From Armatimonadetes bacterium Uphvl-Ar2 (lineage in GTDB: Bacteria > Armatimonadota > Fimbriimonadia > Fimbriimonadales > Fimbriimonadaceae), in assembly GCA_002162095.1 (NCBI GenBank), contig CP021424.1, positions 1,364,001 through 1,428,000 of the forward strand: 64,000 bases of DNA. Direction: 5' to 3'. Made by a program: the position numbers and the translations under genes. Under the pieces are notes generated by a model. It was not told the DNA's origin and ran no database searches. It saw only the letters and a list, made by a program, of their open reading frames with translations. Position 1 is the first letter of the stretch. Every line of letters starts with the position of its first letter. Of this stretch, positions 44,976 to 53,452 are shown piece after piece.

Positions 44976-46015
44976 AGCCCGTGTTTGTGTTCGGGGCTAC
45001 GGGCTACGTGGGCGGTGAATTGCTCCGTTTATTGGCCTTGCACCCGGAGTTTGAGCTCGCCGGGGCGGTGAGTGGTTCGCAGGCGGGGAAGCCGGTGGCG
45101 AGCGTGTTTCCGCACTTGTTGACCGCATATGGTTCGACGTGCTTTGTGGGGGCCGAAGAGGGGCTGCGCGCGGTGGGAGAGGGTTCGGAATCCTTTGTGT
45201 TTCTGGCGCTTCCGCACGGGGAGAGTGCGCGCGTAGCCCGAGAAATCCTTGCCATGGGCAAAAACATCCATTTGGTGGATTTGTCGGCAGATTTCCGGTT
45301 CCAAGAGGCCGTTCAGTACGAGAAGATGCACGGCCACCCGCACCCGACGCCGGAGTTGCTGGGCCAGTTCGTCTTCGGGCACCCGGAGTTATTACCCGAG
45401 GTGAAAACCGGGCCGGTGGCGCACCCGGGCTGTTTCACCACGTCGGTCACGCTGGCCGTCGCCCCGCTCTTGGCGGCGGGTGCGGTGGGGCCGAACGTGC
45501 GCGTAAGCGCCGTCACGGGGAGCACCGGCAGCGGGCGGGAACCCAAAGCCGCCACCCACCACCCCGATCGGCACGGCAATGTGCGGGCTTACAACCCCTT
45601 GCGTCACCGGCACGCCGACGAAATGAGCGCCCTGCTCGGGCGTGTGGCGGGGGCGGAGATTGACGTGCGGTTTGTGCCGCACAGCGGCAACTTCGCGCGG
45701 GGGATCTTGAGCACGATCTTCCTGGATGCGCAGACTTCCGCAAGCGAAGAAGAATTGATCCAAATGGTGAATGAAATGTATGCCCCTCGGGGTGGATTTG
45801 TGACGGCGAGTGCCGCCATGCCTTCCGTCAAGGATGTCGTAGGCACTAACCTAGTGCGCGTGGGGGTGGTGCGGGAGGGCGACCAGATCGTGCTCACTTC
45901 GGCCCTCGATAATCTGACCAAGGGAGCCAGCGGCGGTGCCATGCAATGGATGAACCGCCTGGCGGGCCTGGACGATGCCACGGGGCTGAAATCGCCGGGC
46001 TGGGGGTGGAACTGA
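44972..46015 (+). CDS. argC: N-acyl-gamma-glutamyl-phosphate reductase
   Basis: 347 residues. GATGYVGGEL is the NADP-binding loop; the catalytic Cys is in HPGCFTT; the conserved PHSGNFARGILST segment follows. ArgC reduces N-acyl-glutamyl phosphate to the semialdehyde. The TTG at 44972 overlaps the preceding stop. In this cluster the acyl group may be succinyl rather than acetyl (see argF'). Confidence 0.92.
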   Translation: MKPVFVFGATGYVGGELLRLLALHPEFELAGAVSGSQAGKPVASVFPHLLTAYGSTCFVGAEEGLRAVGEGSESFVFLALPHGESARVAREILAMGKNIHLVDLSADFRFQEAVQYEKMHGHPHPTPELLGQFVFGHPELLPEVKTGPVAHPGCFTTSVTLAVAPLLAAGAVGPNVRVSAVTGSTGSGREPKAATHHPDRHGNVRAYNPLRHRHADEMSALLGRVAGAEIDVRFVPHSGNFARGILSTIFLDAQTSASEEELIQMVNEMYAPRGGFVTASAAMPSVKDVVGTNLVRVGVVREGDQIVLTSALDNLTKGASGGAMQWMNRLAGLDDATGLKSPGWGWN

Positions 46016-47016
46016 TGCGCCGCTTCCTTGACCTGCAACACCTGGACGATGCGACCATCCGCCGCCTCCTTGACCTCGCCCACGAGCTGCAGAAGAGCCC
46101 GATTCGCGAGGACCTGAAGGGCAAGGTGCTGGGATTGCTGTTTATGAACCCCTCCCTGCGCACGTTGGCCTCATTCCAGGCGGGCATGGCGCAACTGGGC
46201 GGGAGTAGCTTCGTTATTCAGCCGGGGCAAGGCAGCTGGTCACTGGAAACCCGCACCGGCGTGACCATGGACGGGGCGCACCCGGAACACATCCGCGAGG
46301 CCATTCCGGTGCTCAGCCAATATTGCGACGCCCTGGGTGTCCGCGCCTTTGCCGGCGGGACAGACCTGAAAGCCGACATGAACGAGCGCTTCCTCAACCT
46401 TTTGGATGAAATCACACCCGGGCCGCTGATCAATCTGGAGAGCGCCGCCAACCACCCCTGCCAGGCCCTGGCCGAGTGGAAGGCGCTAGAAGACTATGAA
46501 ATCCGGGAGGACGCCAAGTTCGTGCTGAGCTGGACCTGGCACCCCAAGGCTCTGGCCCACGCCGTCCCGGCCGCCACCGCCACCATGGCCGCCCGCCGGG
46601 GCATGAACCTGGTGATCTGCCGCCCCGAGGGCTACGACCTCCCCGAAGCCGTAATGAACCGCCTGCATGCCGCCGCCACCCAGGGTGGGGGCACGGTGAA
46701 CGTGACCGACGACCGCGATGCCGCCATGGCGGGGGCACACGTGCTCTACGCCAAGAGCTGGGCCAGCCCGGCGCACTACGGCAACCCCGACGCCGACGCC
46801 CAGGCCAAAGCGGACCTGCGCGATTGGTGCGCGCGCGAATCTTGGTTCGCGTTGGCCCACAAGGATGCCCGCTTCTTCCACTGCTTGCCGCTGCGCCGCA
46901 ACGTCGAGGCGGCCGACGAGATTCTGGATGGCCCGCGCTCGGCCGTCACGACCATTGCCGGTAACCGGCTCCACGTTCAAAAAGCCGTTCTCATGGAGAT
47001 GCTTGCTCATGCCTAA
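46015..47016 (+). CDS. argF': N-acylornithine carbamoyltransferase, N-succinylornithine type predicted
   Basis: 333 residues of the special carbamoyltransferase branch that acts on N-acylornithine (AOTC/SOTC). The carbamoyl-phosphate loop NPSLRTLAS, WTWHPKALAHAV, HCLPLRRNV and NRLHVQKAV are diagnostic. In this family residue 90/92 selects the acyl group: Glu in the Xanthomonas N-acetyl enzyme, Pro in the Bacteroides N-succinyl enzyme. Here the aligned residue in MDGAHPEHI is Pro90, so N-succinyl-L-ornithine is predicted. The neighbouring EAIPVLSQYCD also resembles the Bacteroides form. ATG overlaps the argC stop. Confidence 0.9.
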   Translation: MRRFLDLQHLDDATIRRLLDLAHELQKSPIREDLKGKVLGLLFMNPSLRTLASFQAGMAQLGGSSFVIQPGQGSWSLETRTGVTMDGAHPEHIREAIPVLSQYCDALGVRAFAGGTDLKADMNERFLNLLDEITPGPLINLESAANHPCQALAEWKALEDYEIREDAKFVLSWTWHPKALAHAVPAATATMAARRGMNLVICRPEGYDLPEAVMNRLHAAATQGGGTVNVTDDRDAAMAGAHVLYAKSWASPAHYGNPDADAQAKADLRDWCARESWFALAHKDARFFHCLPLRRNVEAADEILDGPRSAVTTIAGNRLHVQKAVLMEMLAHA

Positions 47017-47925
47017 ATCCGCCCTTGCTTCCAGCCTTCGCAGCGATGCCATCGCCGCCCTGCGCACCGCACTGCCGTACCTCAGCCTCTATCAGGGCAA
47101 AACGTTTGTCGTGAAGGTGGGGGGCGAAGCCTTTGTGGGCGGCCCTCAGGCCGGCAAAGATCTGATCGAGCAGGTGGGCGTGCTGCACCGGCTGGGCATG
47201 CGGGTGGTGTTGGTGCACGGGGGCGGGCCGCAGGCCTCGGCGCTGACGGAAAGCCTGGGCGGCGAGCCGATCAAGATCGAAGGCCGCCGCGTGACGGACC
47301 CCATCGCCCTGCGGGCAACGACTCTGGCCCTGAATGGCGAGGTTGCCACCCACATCGTGGCGCTGGGCCAAGCTCTGCAGATGAGCATGGTGGCGGTGAG
47401 CGGCGTGAGTGCGGGGATGATCCTGGCCCACCAGCGTCCGCCGACCAAGGACCGCCACGGCAACCCCGTGGACTACGGCCTGGTGGGGGATGTGGACCGC
47501 GTGGATGTGAGCTACATTGAGACGATCCTGGCCGCCGGGCATATCCCGGTGGTGAGCCCGCTCGGGGTCTCCAAGTCGGGGCAGGTGCTGAATTTGAATG
47601 CCGACGGCGTGGCGGCAGAGTTGGCCATCGGGCTCGGGGCAGCCAAGATAGTCTTCCTCACCGGGGCGCCGGGCATCCTCCGCGACGCTCAGGATCCGAG
47701 CTCGCTCATCAGCTTTATGGACCTGAAGGGTTTGGCCGATCTGGAGTCCACCGGGGCCGTGCAAGAGGGATGTGGCCGAAGAGTGCCAGCATCCGCCGGG
47801 CGCTGGAAGGCGGCGTGGAGCGCGTGCATGTGGTGGGGCAAAACACCATCGACGGCCTGCTGAAGGAAGTGTTCACCAACGAAGGGAGCGGGACGCTGAT
47901 CGTCCGCGAAGGCTCGCACTCATGA
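47009..47925 (+). CDS. argB: N-acylglutamate kinase, frameshifted in this sequence
   Basis: ArgB phosphorylates N-acetyl- (or N-succinyl-) glutamate. KVGGEAFVGG, VLVHGGGPQASAL and NLNADGVAAELAIGLG are clear. The frame fails at the GGG at 47767-47769; one more G continues it as MWPKSASIRRALEGGVERVHVVG through to the stop at 47925, giving 305 residues, the normal ArgB length. A sequencing deletion is the likeliest cause. The start overlaps argF' and the end overlaps the deacylase gene (ATGA). Confidence 0.87.
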
Positions 47926-49016
47926 TGACGGACGCGGACCTCTTGGCATTCCACCTGGCATTGGTGGCCACGCCCAGCTTGAGCGGTGAAGAGGGGAGAG
48001 CCGCCGAGCTGGTGGTGCAGACCCTGGCGGGCTACGGAGTGGCCGCCGAAATCTGGGATTTGCACACCGTGGTTGCCCGCTCGGGCCAGGGTCCGCGCCT
48101 GCTCTTGAATTCGCACCTGGACACCGTGCCCCCCGGGGCGGGGTGGACCCGCGAGCCCTGGCAGCCGACGGTGGAGGGTGACCAAGTCTTCGGGCTGGGC
48201 AGCAACGACGCCAAGGCGAGCGTGGCAGCATTGGTGGGGGCGTTCCTAGAGATTCACGCGCTGGGCGGGCCGGTAGAGGCGGTGCTGCTGCTGACGACGC
48301 AGGAAGAAACCACCAGCCGGGGCGCGGAGTGGGCGGTGCCGGAGGTACTGGCGAAGTTCGGGGTGCCTGATGGCGGCATTGTGGGGGAGCCCACCGACCA
48401 CACCATTGCCGTGCGGCAAAAGGGGCTGATGGTGCTGGACCTGGTGGCGGAAGGCGACGCCGGCCACGCCGCCCACGCCGAGCGGCTGGGCATGCGCAAC
48501 CCGATTCACACCCTAGCCGAAGATTTGCTGGCCCTGCAGACGCTGGATCGCGGCCCTGAGGACCCCTGGCTGGGCGTGAGCAGCTATCAGCCCACGGTGG
48601 TGCAGGCAGGCGAGGCCCGCAACGCCATCCCTGCCGAGGCCCGCGCCGTGGTGGACGTGCGCAGTGTGCCAACGATGAGCCACGAAGAGTGGCTGGCGCG
48701 CATCCGCTCGATGGTGAAATCTCGGGTGGAGGTGAGGAGCCAGCGGCTGGAACCCTACGCCGTGGATGAGAATCACGCGATTGTGCAGGCGGGGCTGGCC
48801 ACAAATCCCCAGGCCCGGGTGGTGGGGAGCGCGACGATGAGCGACCTGACGTGGATGCGCGGGTTCCCGGCGGTGAAGTGTGGCCCCGGCAAAACTGAAC
48901 GATCTCACCAATTGGATGAATTTGTGTTGCAATCGGAAATCGTGGCGGCGCGGGCGTGGTATGTGCGCTGGGCGGCGGCATTTGCGGGGCAACTCGCGGG
49001 AGGGGAAAAGGGATGA
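47922..49016 (+). CDS. argE': M20-family deacylase, predicted N-acylcitrulline/ornithine deacylase
   Basis: 364 residues of the ArgE/DapE/M20 metallopeptidase family: NSHLDTVPP, GLGSNDAKAS and the TTQEETTSRGAEW glutamate pair. In clusters using N-acylornithine carbamoyltransferase, the M20 enzyme here removes the acyl group from N-acylcitrulline to release citrulline for ArgG. That substrate is inferred from the neighbours. ATG 47922 or 47925 both fit; its stop overlaps argH. Confidence 0.88.
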   Translation: MMTDADLLAFHLALVATPSLSGEEGRAAELVVQTLAGYGVAAEIWDLHTVVARSGQGPRLLLNSHLDTVPPGAGWTREPWQPTVEGDQVFGLGSNDAKASVAALVGAFLEIHALGGPVEAVLLLTTQEETTSRGAEWAVPEVLAKFGVPDGGIVGEPTDHTIAVRQKGLMVLDLVAEGDAGHAAHAERLGMRNPIHTLAEDLLALQTLDRGPEDPWLGVSSYQPTVVQAGEARNAIPAEARAVVDVRSVPTMSHEEWLARIRSMVKSRVEVRSQRLEPYAVDENHAIVQAGLATNPQARVVGSATMSDLTWMRGFPAVKCGPGKTERSHQLDEFVLQSEIVAARAWYVRWAAAFAGQLAGGEKG

Positions 49017-50218
49017 GACTATGGGATAAAGGCGAAAGCACGGACGAACTGGTGTTCACGTTCTGCGTGGGCGAGGATTACATCCTGGATAACCGGCTGG
49101 TGCCCTATGATGTGCAGGCCAGCCAGGCGCACGTGCAGATGTTGGCGGCGCAGGGTTACTTGGCGCCTGCGGATGCCGAAGCGCTTTGTGGGAGCCTGGC
49201 CGAACTGGGGGAAGCCCATGCGCGGGGTGAATGGGTGGTGGAACTAGCCGACGAAGACTGCCACACCGCTCTGGAACGCCACCTTACCGAACGCCTGGGC
49301 GAGGCCGGCAAGCGCGTGCACCTGGGCCGCAGTCGGAACGACCAAGTGCTGACCGCCCTGCGGCTTTACCTCCGCGAAGCCCTCGCCACCGCCGCCGACC
49401 AAGCCGAAGCCGTGGCCGAAGCCCTGGACGAACTGGCCAAAGCCAACCCCAATGTAGAGATGCCTGGCTACACCCACATGCAGCGGGCCATGCCGAGTTC
49501 GGTATCCGAATGGGCGGGGGCGTTTGCCAGCGAAATCCGCGATGACGCTGAGGGGCTCCGGGCCGCCCAGCGCCGGGCCGGCAAAAACCCCCTGGGCACG
49601 GCGGCGGGCTACGGCACCCCGGGCGTGAACCTGGACCGGGAGCAAACCACCCAGGCCCTGGGCTTTGCCGAAACCCAGTGGCCGCACGCGGCCGCGCAGC
49701 TCAGCCGGGGCAAGGCCGAGGCGGAAGCCGTCTTCGCCCTCACCTTGCTGGCCCAGGATTACGGGCGGCTGGCCGCCGATCTGTGCCTGTTTGCCACCAG
49801 CGAGTTCGCGTTTGTGCGGCTGCCGGCGGCGTTCACCACGGGCTCCAGCATCATGCCGCAGAAGCGCAACCCGGACGTTTTTGAGCTTCTGCGCGCCAAG
49901 AGTGTGGGCGTGGCGGCGCAACTGGGCCACATTTTGGCGATCACCAATAAGATGACGAGCGGCTACCACCGGGACCTGCAGGAGATCAAAGCGCCCCTGT
50001 TCCGGGCCTTTGACGAGGTGGCGGGGATGAGCGCGGTGCTGGCCCGGGCCGTCCCGGGAATTGAGTTCGACGCGGTACGTTTGCAGGCGGCAATGGACCC
50101 CGGACTCTACGCCGCCGAGCGGGCCAATCGGTACGTGACGGAGGAGGGCATGTCGTTCCGGGATGCCTACCGGCGGGTGGCGGAAGAGCTTGCCGCCGAG
50201 GCCAAATCCCAGGGATAA
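49013..50218 (+). CDS. argH: Argininosuccinate lyase
   Basis: 401 residues of the fumarase/aspartase superfamily. The signature GSSIMPQKRNPD with the catalytic serine loop, HLGRSRNDQV and MPGYTHMQRA are intact. It cleaves argininosuccinate to arginine and fumarate, the last step of the pathway. The ATG at 49013 follows GAGGGGAAAAGGG and overlaps the deacylase stop. It is the last gene of the arg operon. Confidence 0.94.
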   Translation: MRLWDKGESTDELVFTFCVGEDYILDNRLVPYDVQASQAHVQMLAAQGYLAPADAEALCGSLAELGEAHARGEWVVELADEDCHTALERHLTERLGEAGKRVHLGRSRNDQVLTALRLYLREALATAADQAEAVAEALDELAKANPNVEMPGYTHMQRAMPSSVSEWAGAFASEIRDDAEGLRAAQRRAGKNPLGTAAGYGTPGVNLDREQTTQALGFAETQWPHAAAQLSRGKAEAEAVFALTLLAQDYGRLAADLCLFATSEFAFVRLPAAFTTGSSIMPQKRNPDVFELLRAKSVGVAAQLGHILAITNKMTSGYHRDLQEIKAPLFRAFDEVAGMSAVLARAVPGIEFDAVRLQAAMDPGLYAAERANRYVTEEGMSFRDAYRRVAEELAAEAKSQG

Positions 50219-50285
50219 TCACCTCCCCTACTTAACGAGCCCGGAGGCAGCGGGTGCGGAGTTGGTATGATTCAGCCTCAGGCTT

Positions 50286-51596
50286 ATGGATTGCGGCTTG
50301 CGAATGGCGACCCACGCGGTAGTAAAGACGTGGACCGAGGACCCGGCGAACGGGGCCGAACTTGAGGTTGCCCGCGTCATTGCCAGCCAGTTCCGCATCC
50401 CGCCGGTGGCCACGGTGGAGCGATTCCGCGAGCGCGGCAATATCAATTTGCACACGTTTTCGGTGGTGACCGAAGACGGCCAGCCCTACCTGCTGCAGCG
50501 CCTGAACACCGACGTTTTCGCCTTCCCCGACCGCGTGATGGACGCGATGGTGAGCTGGCTGCGCGCTCAATCTTCTGCCCTCGAGCAGCGCCCCGAACTC
50601 AACTGGAACCCCATCACCCTCGTGCCGACGCTGGATGGCGATTCGTGCTTGGATTTCCGGGTGGCGGGCATCCCCAACGTGTGGCGCCTGATGGTGCTGA
50701 TCCCGAACTCCACCACGTTCAAGAGCCTGAGCGAGGTGCCCGGGCGGACGGCCCAACTGGCGCTGGCCGAGCAAGTGGGGCGCGGCCTGGCCCTGGCCGC
50801 CGACCTGACCTCGGACCTAGACGCCCACGCCATGGATGTGAGCCTGCCGGGCTACCGCGACACCTACGGCTACTACGCGCAGTTTGATGCGGTGCTGGGC
50901 ATGCACCGCGACGCCGATGCGGTGGAGCCTTACCTGCCCGAGAGCGCCGAAGTGCGCCGCGCCACCGAGCACCTTTATCGCCTGAGCGCGAACATTGGCG
51001 ATGCCGAAGCCGAAGCCCGCCGCTACGACACCGAACTGCGGCCCTACCTGGACCTGGTGCAAGAGGCGCGCGGCCAGGCCCTGATGATTGCCGATGGGGT
51101 GCGCGCGGGGTGGCTGCGCAAGACGGCGATCCACGGGGATACCAAGATTGACAATTTCTTGTTCGACCGGACGACGCTGGAAGTGAAGAGCCTGGTGGAC
51201 CTGGACACGGTGATGCCCTACACCTGGCTGGCCGACTGGGGCGACTGTGTGCGTAGCCTGTGCAATGTGGCGGGCGAGAAGGAGCGCGACCTGTGGCAGG
51301 TGCAGGTGGACCGTGAGGTTTACGCGGCGGTTGCGCGGGGGTTCTTGGCGACGGCGACCACGCCGCAGCGCGAGGAGATTGCCCTGATGGTGGACGCCGT
51401 GGAGGCGATTGCGCTGGAGCTGGGCCTGCGGTTCTTGACCGACTACCTGCGCGGGGATAACTACTTTATGCTGGGCGAGGAAGACCCGGCGGACCTGAAC
51501 CGGGTGCGGGCGATGGTGCAGCTGACGCTGTACGAGCGCCTGCGCGAGGCGCGACCGGAGCTGGAAGCGCTGTTCGTGGAGCGGTTGGAGAGCTAA
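50286..51596 (+). CDS. Aminoglycoside-phosphotransferase-fold kinase (N-acetylhexosamine-kinase-like)
   Basis: 436 residues with the choline/aminoglycoside kinase fold: an N-terminal phosphate region, the catalytic loop IHGDTKIDNFLF and the metal motif VDLDTVMP. Length and motifs are closest to N-acetylhexosamine 1-kinase (NahK)-like sugar kinases; other small-molecule kinase roles are possible. A TATGAT box lies 14 bases before the ATG (50266-50271). Confidence 0.72.
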   Translation: MDCGLRMATHAVVKTWTEDPANGAELEVARVIASQFRIPPVATVERFRERGNINLHTFSVVTEDGQPYLLQRLNTDVFAFPDRVMDAMVSWLRAQSSALEQRPELNWNPITLVPTLDGDSCLDFRVAGIPNVWRLMVLIPNSTTFKSLSEVPGRTAQLALAEQVGRGLALAADLTSDLDAHAMDVSLPGYRDTYGYYAQFDAVLGMHRDADAVEPYLPESAEVRRATEHLYRLSANIGDAEAEARRYDTELRPYLDLVQEARGQALMIADGVRAGWLRKTAIHGDTKIDNFLFDRTTLEVKSLVDLDTVMPYTWLADWGDCVRSLCNVAGEKERDLWQVQVDREVYAAVARGFLATATTPQREEIALMVDAVEAIALELGLRFLTDYLRGDNYFMLGEEDPADLNRVRAMVQLTLYERLREARPELEALFVERLES

Positions 51597-51673
51597 GGCG
51601 TTACCAGTTATTTTCTAAGGTTTGCGCCGTTTCCATTGCTTTTTGAATGGGGTGCGGGGGCAAACTAGCTCGC

Positions 51674-51934
51674 ATGAGGACGACCTATACCGAGCAGTTT
51701 CGGGACGCAATTCGTGCCAAGTTTGAAAGGGCCGATGATATGGGGCTCGACTCTATAACTATCCGCGCAAAAGACCTGCATGCAGCAATCTATGGTGAGA
51801 CTAGCAGTATCAACCGAATGCCAATCTGCTGTTCAGCGATGCTTGACATGAAGCAGGAGTTCGATACGTTCATTTATCGACCACCAAGCGGCAAGGGGCC
51901 ATTGTTGGAAATCGAATACCGATTGCCGCGTTAG
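51674..51934 (+). CDS. Small conserved protein beside the Mrr gene
   Basis: 86 residues, ending YRLPR with an NRMPICCSAM cysteine pair in the middle. It resembles a family of short conserved proteins I recall from accessory loci, of unknown function. ATG 51674 is chosen because the ATG codon begins a compact, family-like start. It is convergent with the Mrr-type gene and their stop codons overlap (TTAG at 51931-51934). Confidence 0.55.
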   Translation: MRTTYTEQFRDAIRAKFERADDMGLDSITIRAKDLHAAIYGETSSINRMPICCSAMLDMKQEFDTFIYRPPSGKGPLLEIEYRLPR

Positions 51935-52788
51935 TCTTCTCGAAATAGATCAAAGAACTCGTGGTCTACGTCGTAAACAGTTCTGGGCTTTACGCCGATT
52001 TGCTTACTTTCCATGAGGGCAATGAGTCGATCCTTATCCACGAGTTCGATGGTGGGGACGCCATCGCGAACTGCCTCACGTTGGGCGTCCGAAGTGAATA
52101 GTCCTGTTGTGAGAAATATCCCCAAGTCGGTCCTGCCGCTCATCGCGCCGCGAAAGTTGCGGATTTCACCGGAGTTGACCGAACCTTGATATCGCTTGCA
52201 CTGAAAGAGCACTTGGAAGGACACAAGCTCATTGACCTTGAGAACTCCATGACCATCAATGCCCCCGTCCCCGGAGCGTCCGGTAACCACGACTTCGGCA
52301 AACCCGAGCTCACGCAGGATTCGCTGACAAAGTCGCTCAAAGCCCCGGGGAGGCAACTCTCTAATCGTTTCGATCAAGCTTAGGCTTTGCTGAGTTGCAT
52401 CGCCATCGTGCTGCTCGGCATCGTCCTCGGGCGGTTCGGATTCGTCCGGTGCTTGCCGTCCGACGATCTTGTCGTGTCGGCCTATCTTTCGCGCCTGCTC
52501 CAGCGATAGATGGGTTTTCCAGCCGAGTTCCGTGAGTCGCCAAATGCCACGGGTCGATCCATCGATGAGTCCAGCGGCTCTCAAGTTGTTTCTGGCCCAG
52601 GCAACTTCGTTTTCGGCAGCATTCACGCCCGATTTCAGTTCACGATCCCTCTCTGCTGTGCCTCCTACCAAAAGATCCGCAACTTTTCGAGCAATTTCGC
52701 GGGCAGGAGCTTCGCCCCCTGCTTCCCGCAGCGTGTCAAGTAGCGGTCCGTATGCGCGGACACATCGGTCCTTTGATTCCTTGGCCAT
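51931..52788 (-). CDS. Mrr-type restriction endonuclease
   Basis: 285 residues. An N-terminal winged-helix-like Mrr_N region (ARNNLRAAGLIDGSTRGIWRLTELG) is followed by a PD-(D/E)XK nuclease domain of the Mrr type: GFERLCQRIL, GRSGDGGIDG and the FQCKRYQG catalytic segment. Such enzymes cut modified or foreign DNA. No methyltransferase partner is present, so a type IV-like activity is likely. A TATTCT box lies 11 bases upstream (52800-52805, minus strand). Confidence 0.82.
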   Translation of the reverse strand: MAKESKDRCVRAYGPLLDTLREAGGEAPAREIARKVADLLVGGTAERDRELKSGVNAAENEVAWARNNLRAAGLIDGSTRGIWRLTELGWKTHLSLEQARKIGRHDKIVGRQAPDESEPPEDDAEQHDGDATQQSLSLIETIRELPPRGFERLCQRILRELGFAEVVVTGRSGDGGIDGHGVLKVNELVSFQVLFQCKRYQGSVNSGEIRNFRGAMSGRTDLGIFLTTGLFTSDAQREAVRDGVPTIELVDKDRLIALMESKQIGVKPRTVYDVDHEFFDLFRED

Positions 52789-52937
52789 TTCCTAGGTGGA
52801 GAATAGCACCTTCGGTGCAAGCGCCGACATTCCCTTACGGGGTGATTGCTCAAGGCACGAACTGGTAACAGGGAATGCCTCCGATGTTGTGGATTGGTAC
52901 TGAAATTTATGGCAAGCTTCAGGAAAAGCAGGTTCTC

Positions 52938-53395
52938 ATGAGCAACCACGAAGACAAACTCGAAGACGAAATGACCGAAGCCGAGGAGGAGCAGTGGTGC
53001 GAGGAGCGCCGTGCTGAGGTGGTGGACTACCTGGCGCGGACGGGCATCCGGCACGGCCAGATTGGCGAGTGGCCGGCCTGGCACCTGCCGCCCTACGTCT
53101 CCCTGTGGGCGATTGAGAGCGGCGAGAACCCGGGCTGGGTGGGCTGGTGGGTGATCTGCGGCGACCTGCCGACAGACTATGTTTCGGCCCAGACGATCAA
53201 GCATCCCCGCGAGGCGATGCGCGCCCTCGCCGACCGCTGGGCGCCCGCCGCCGAGCGCATGGCCCGGGGGAGGCGCCCGAGGACTTCTCCCTCGGCCAAC
53301 CCGAAGATTGGCCGACCCTCGCTCCCCTCCTGGCCAGCCGCGCCGCCCTCCTTCAAGACTTCGCGGCGGACGACGCGATGTGGGAAGGGTATTGA
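52938..53395 (+). CDS. DUF4826 family protein, frameshifted in this sequence
   Basis: About 152 residues once one G is added in the five-G run at 53266-53270. The first frame runs through PYVSLWAIES, GWVGWWVICGDLPTDYVS and AERMARG, and the second continues GEAPEDFSLGQPEDWP to DAMWEGY. These match DUF4826, a family of unknown function in accessory loci. ATG 52938 (MSNHEDK) follows AGGAAAAGCAGG. The upstream 52789-52937 gap holds a small hairpin (52806-52818) and nothing else clear. Confidence 0.68.
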
Positions 53396-53439
53396 ACTCT
53401 TCAAAGATTGCCAGGAAACGGTTTCACAATCGTCAGTGG

Positions 53440-53445
53440 TAGTAT
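53440..53445 (+). promoter_or_regulatory. -10-like box (TAGTAT) for the 53453 gene
   Basis: TAGTAT lies 7 bases before the ATG at 53453, consistent with a leaderless start. No obvious -35 is present. Confidence 0.35.
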
Positions 53446-53452
53446 TTGATAT

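Noticed and set aside
47767-47769. Programmed ribosomal frameshifting in argB
   Set aside because: The site lacks a recognisable slippery heptamer, and five other genes show the same one-base loss, so an assembly artefact is simpler.
51674-52788. Toxin-antitoxin pair formed by the 86-residue protein and the Mrr-type gene
   Set aside because: The genes are convergent rather than co-transcribed, and neither resembles a known toxin or antitoxin.
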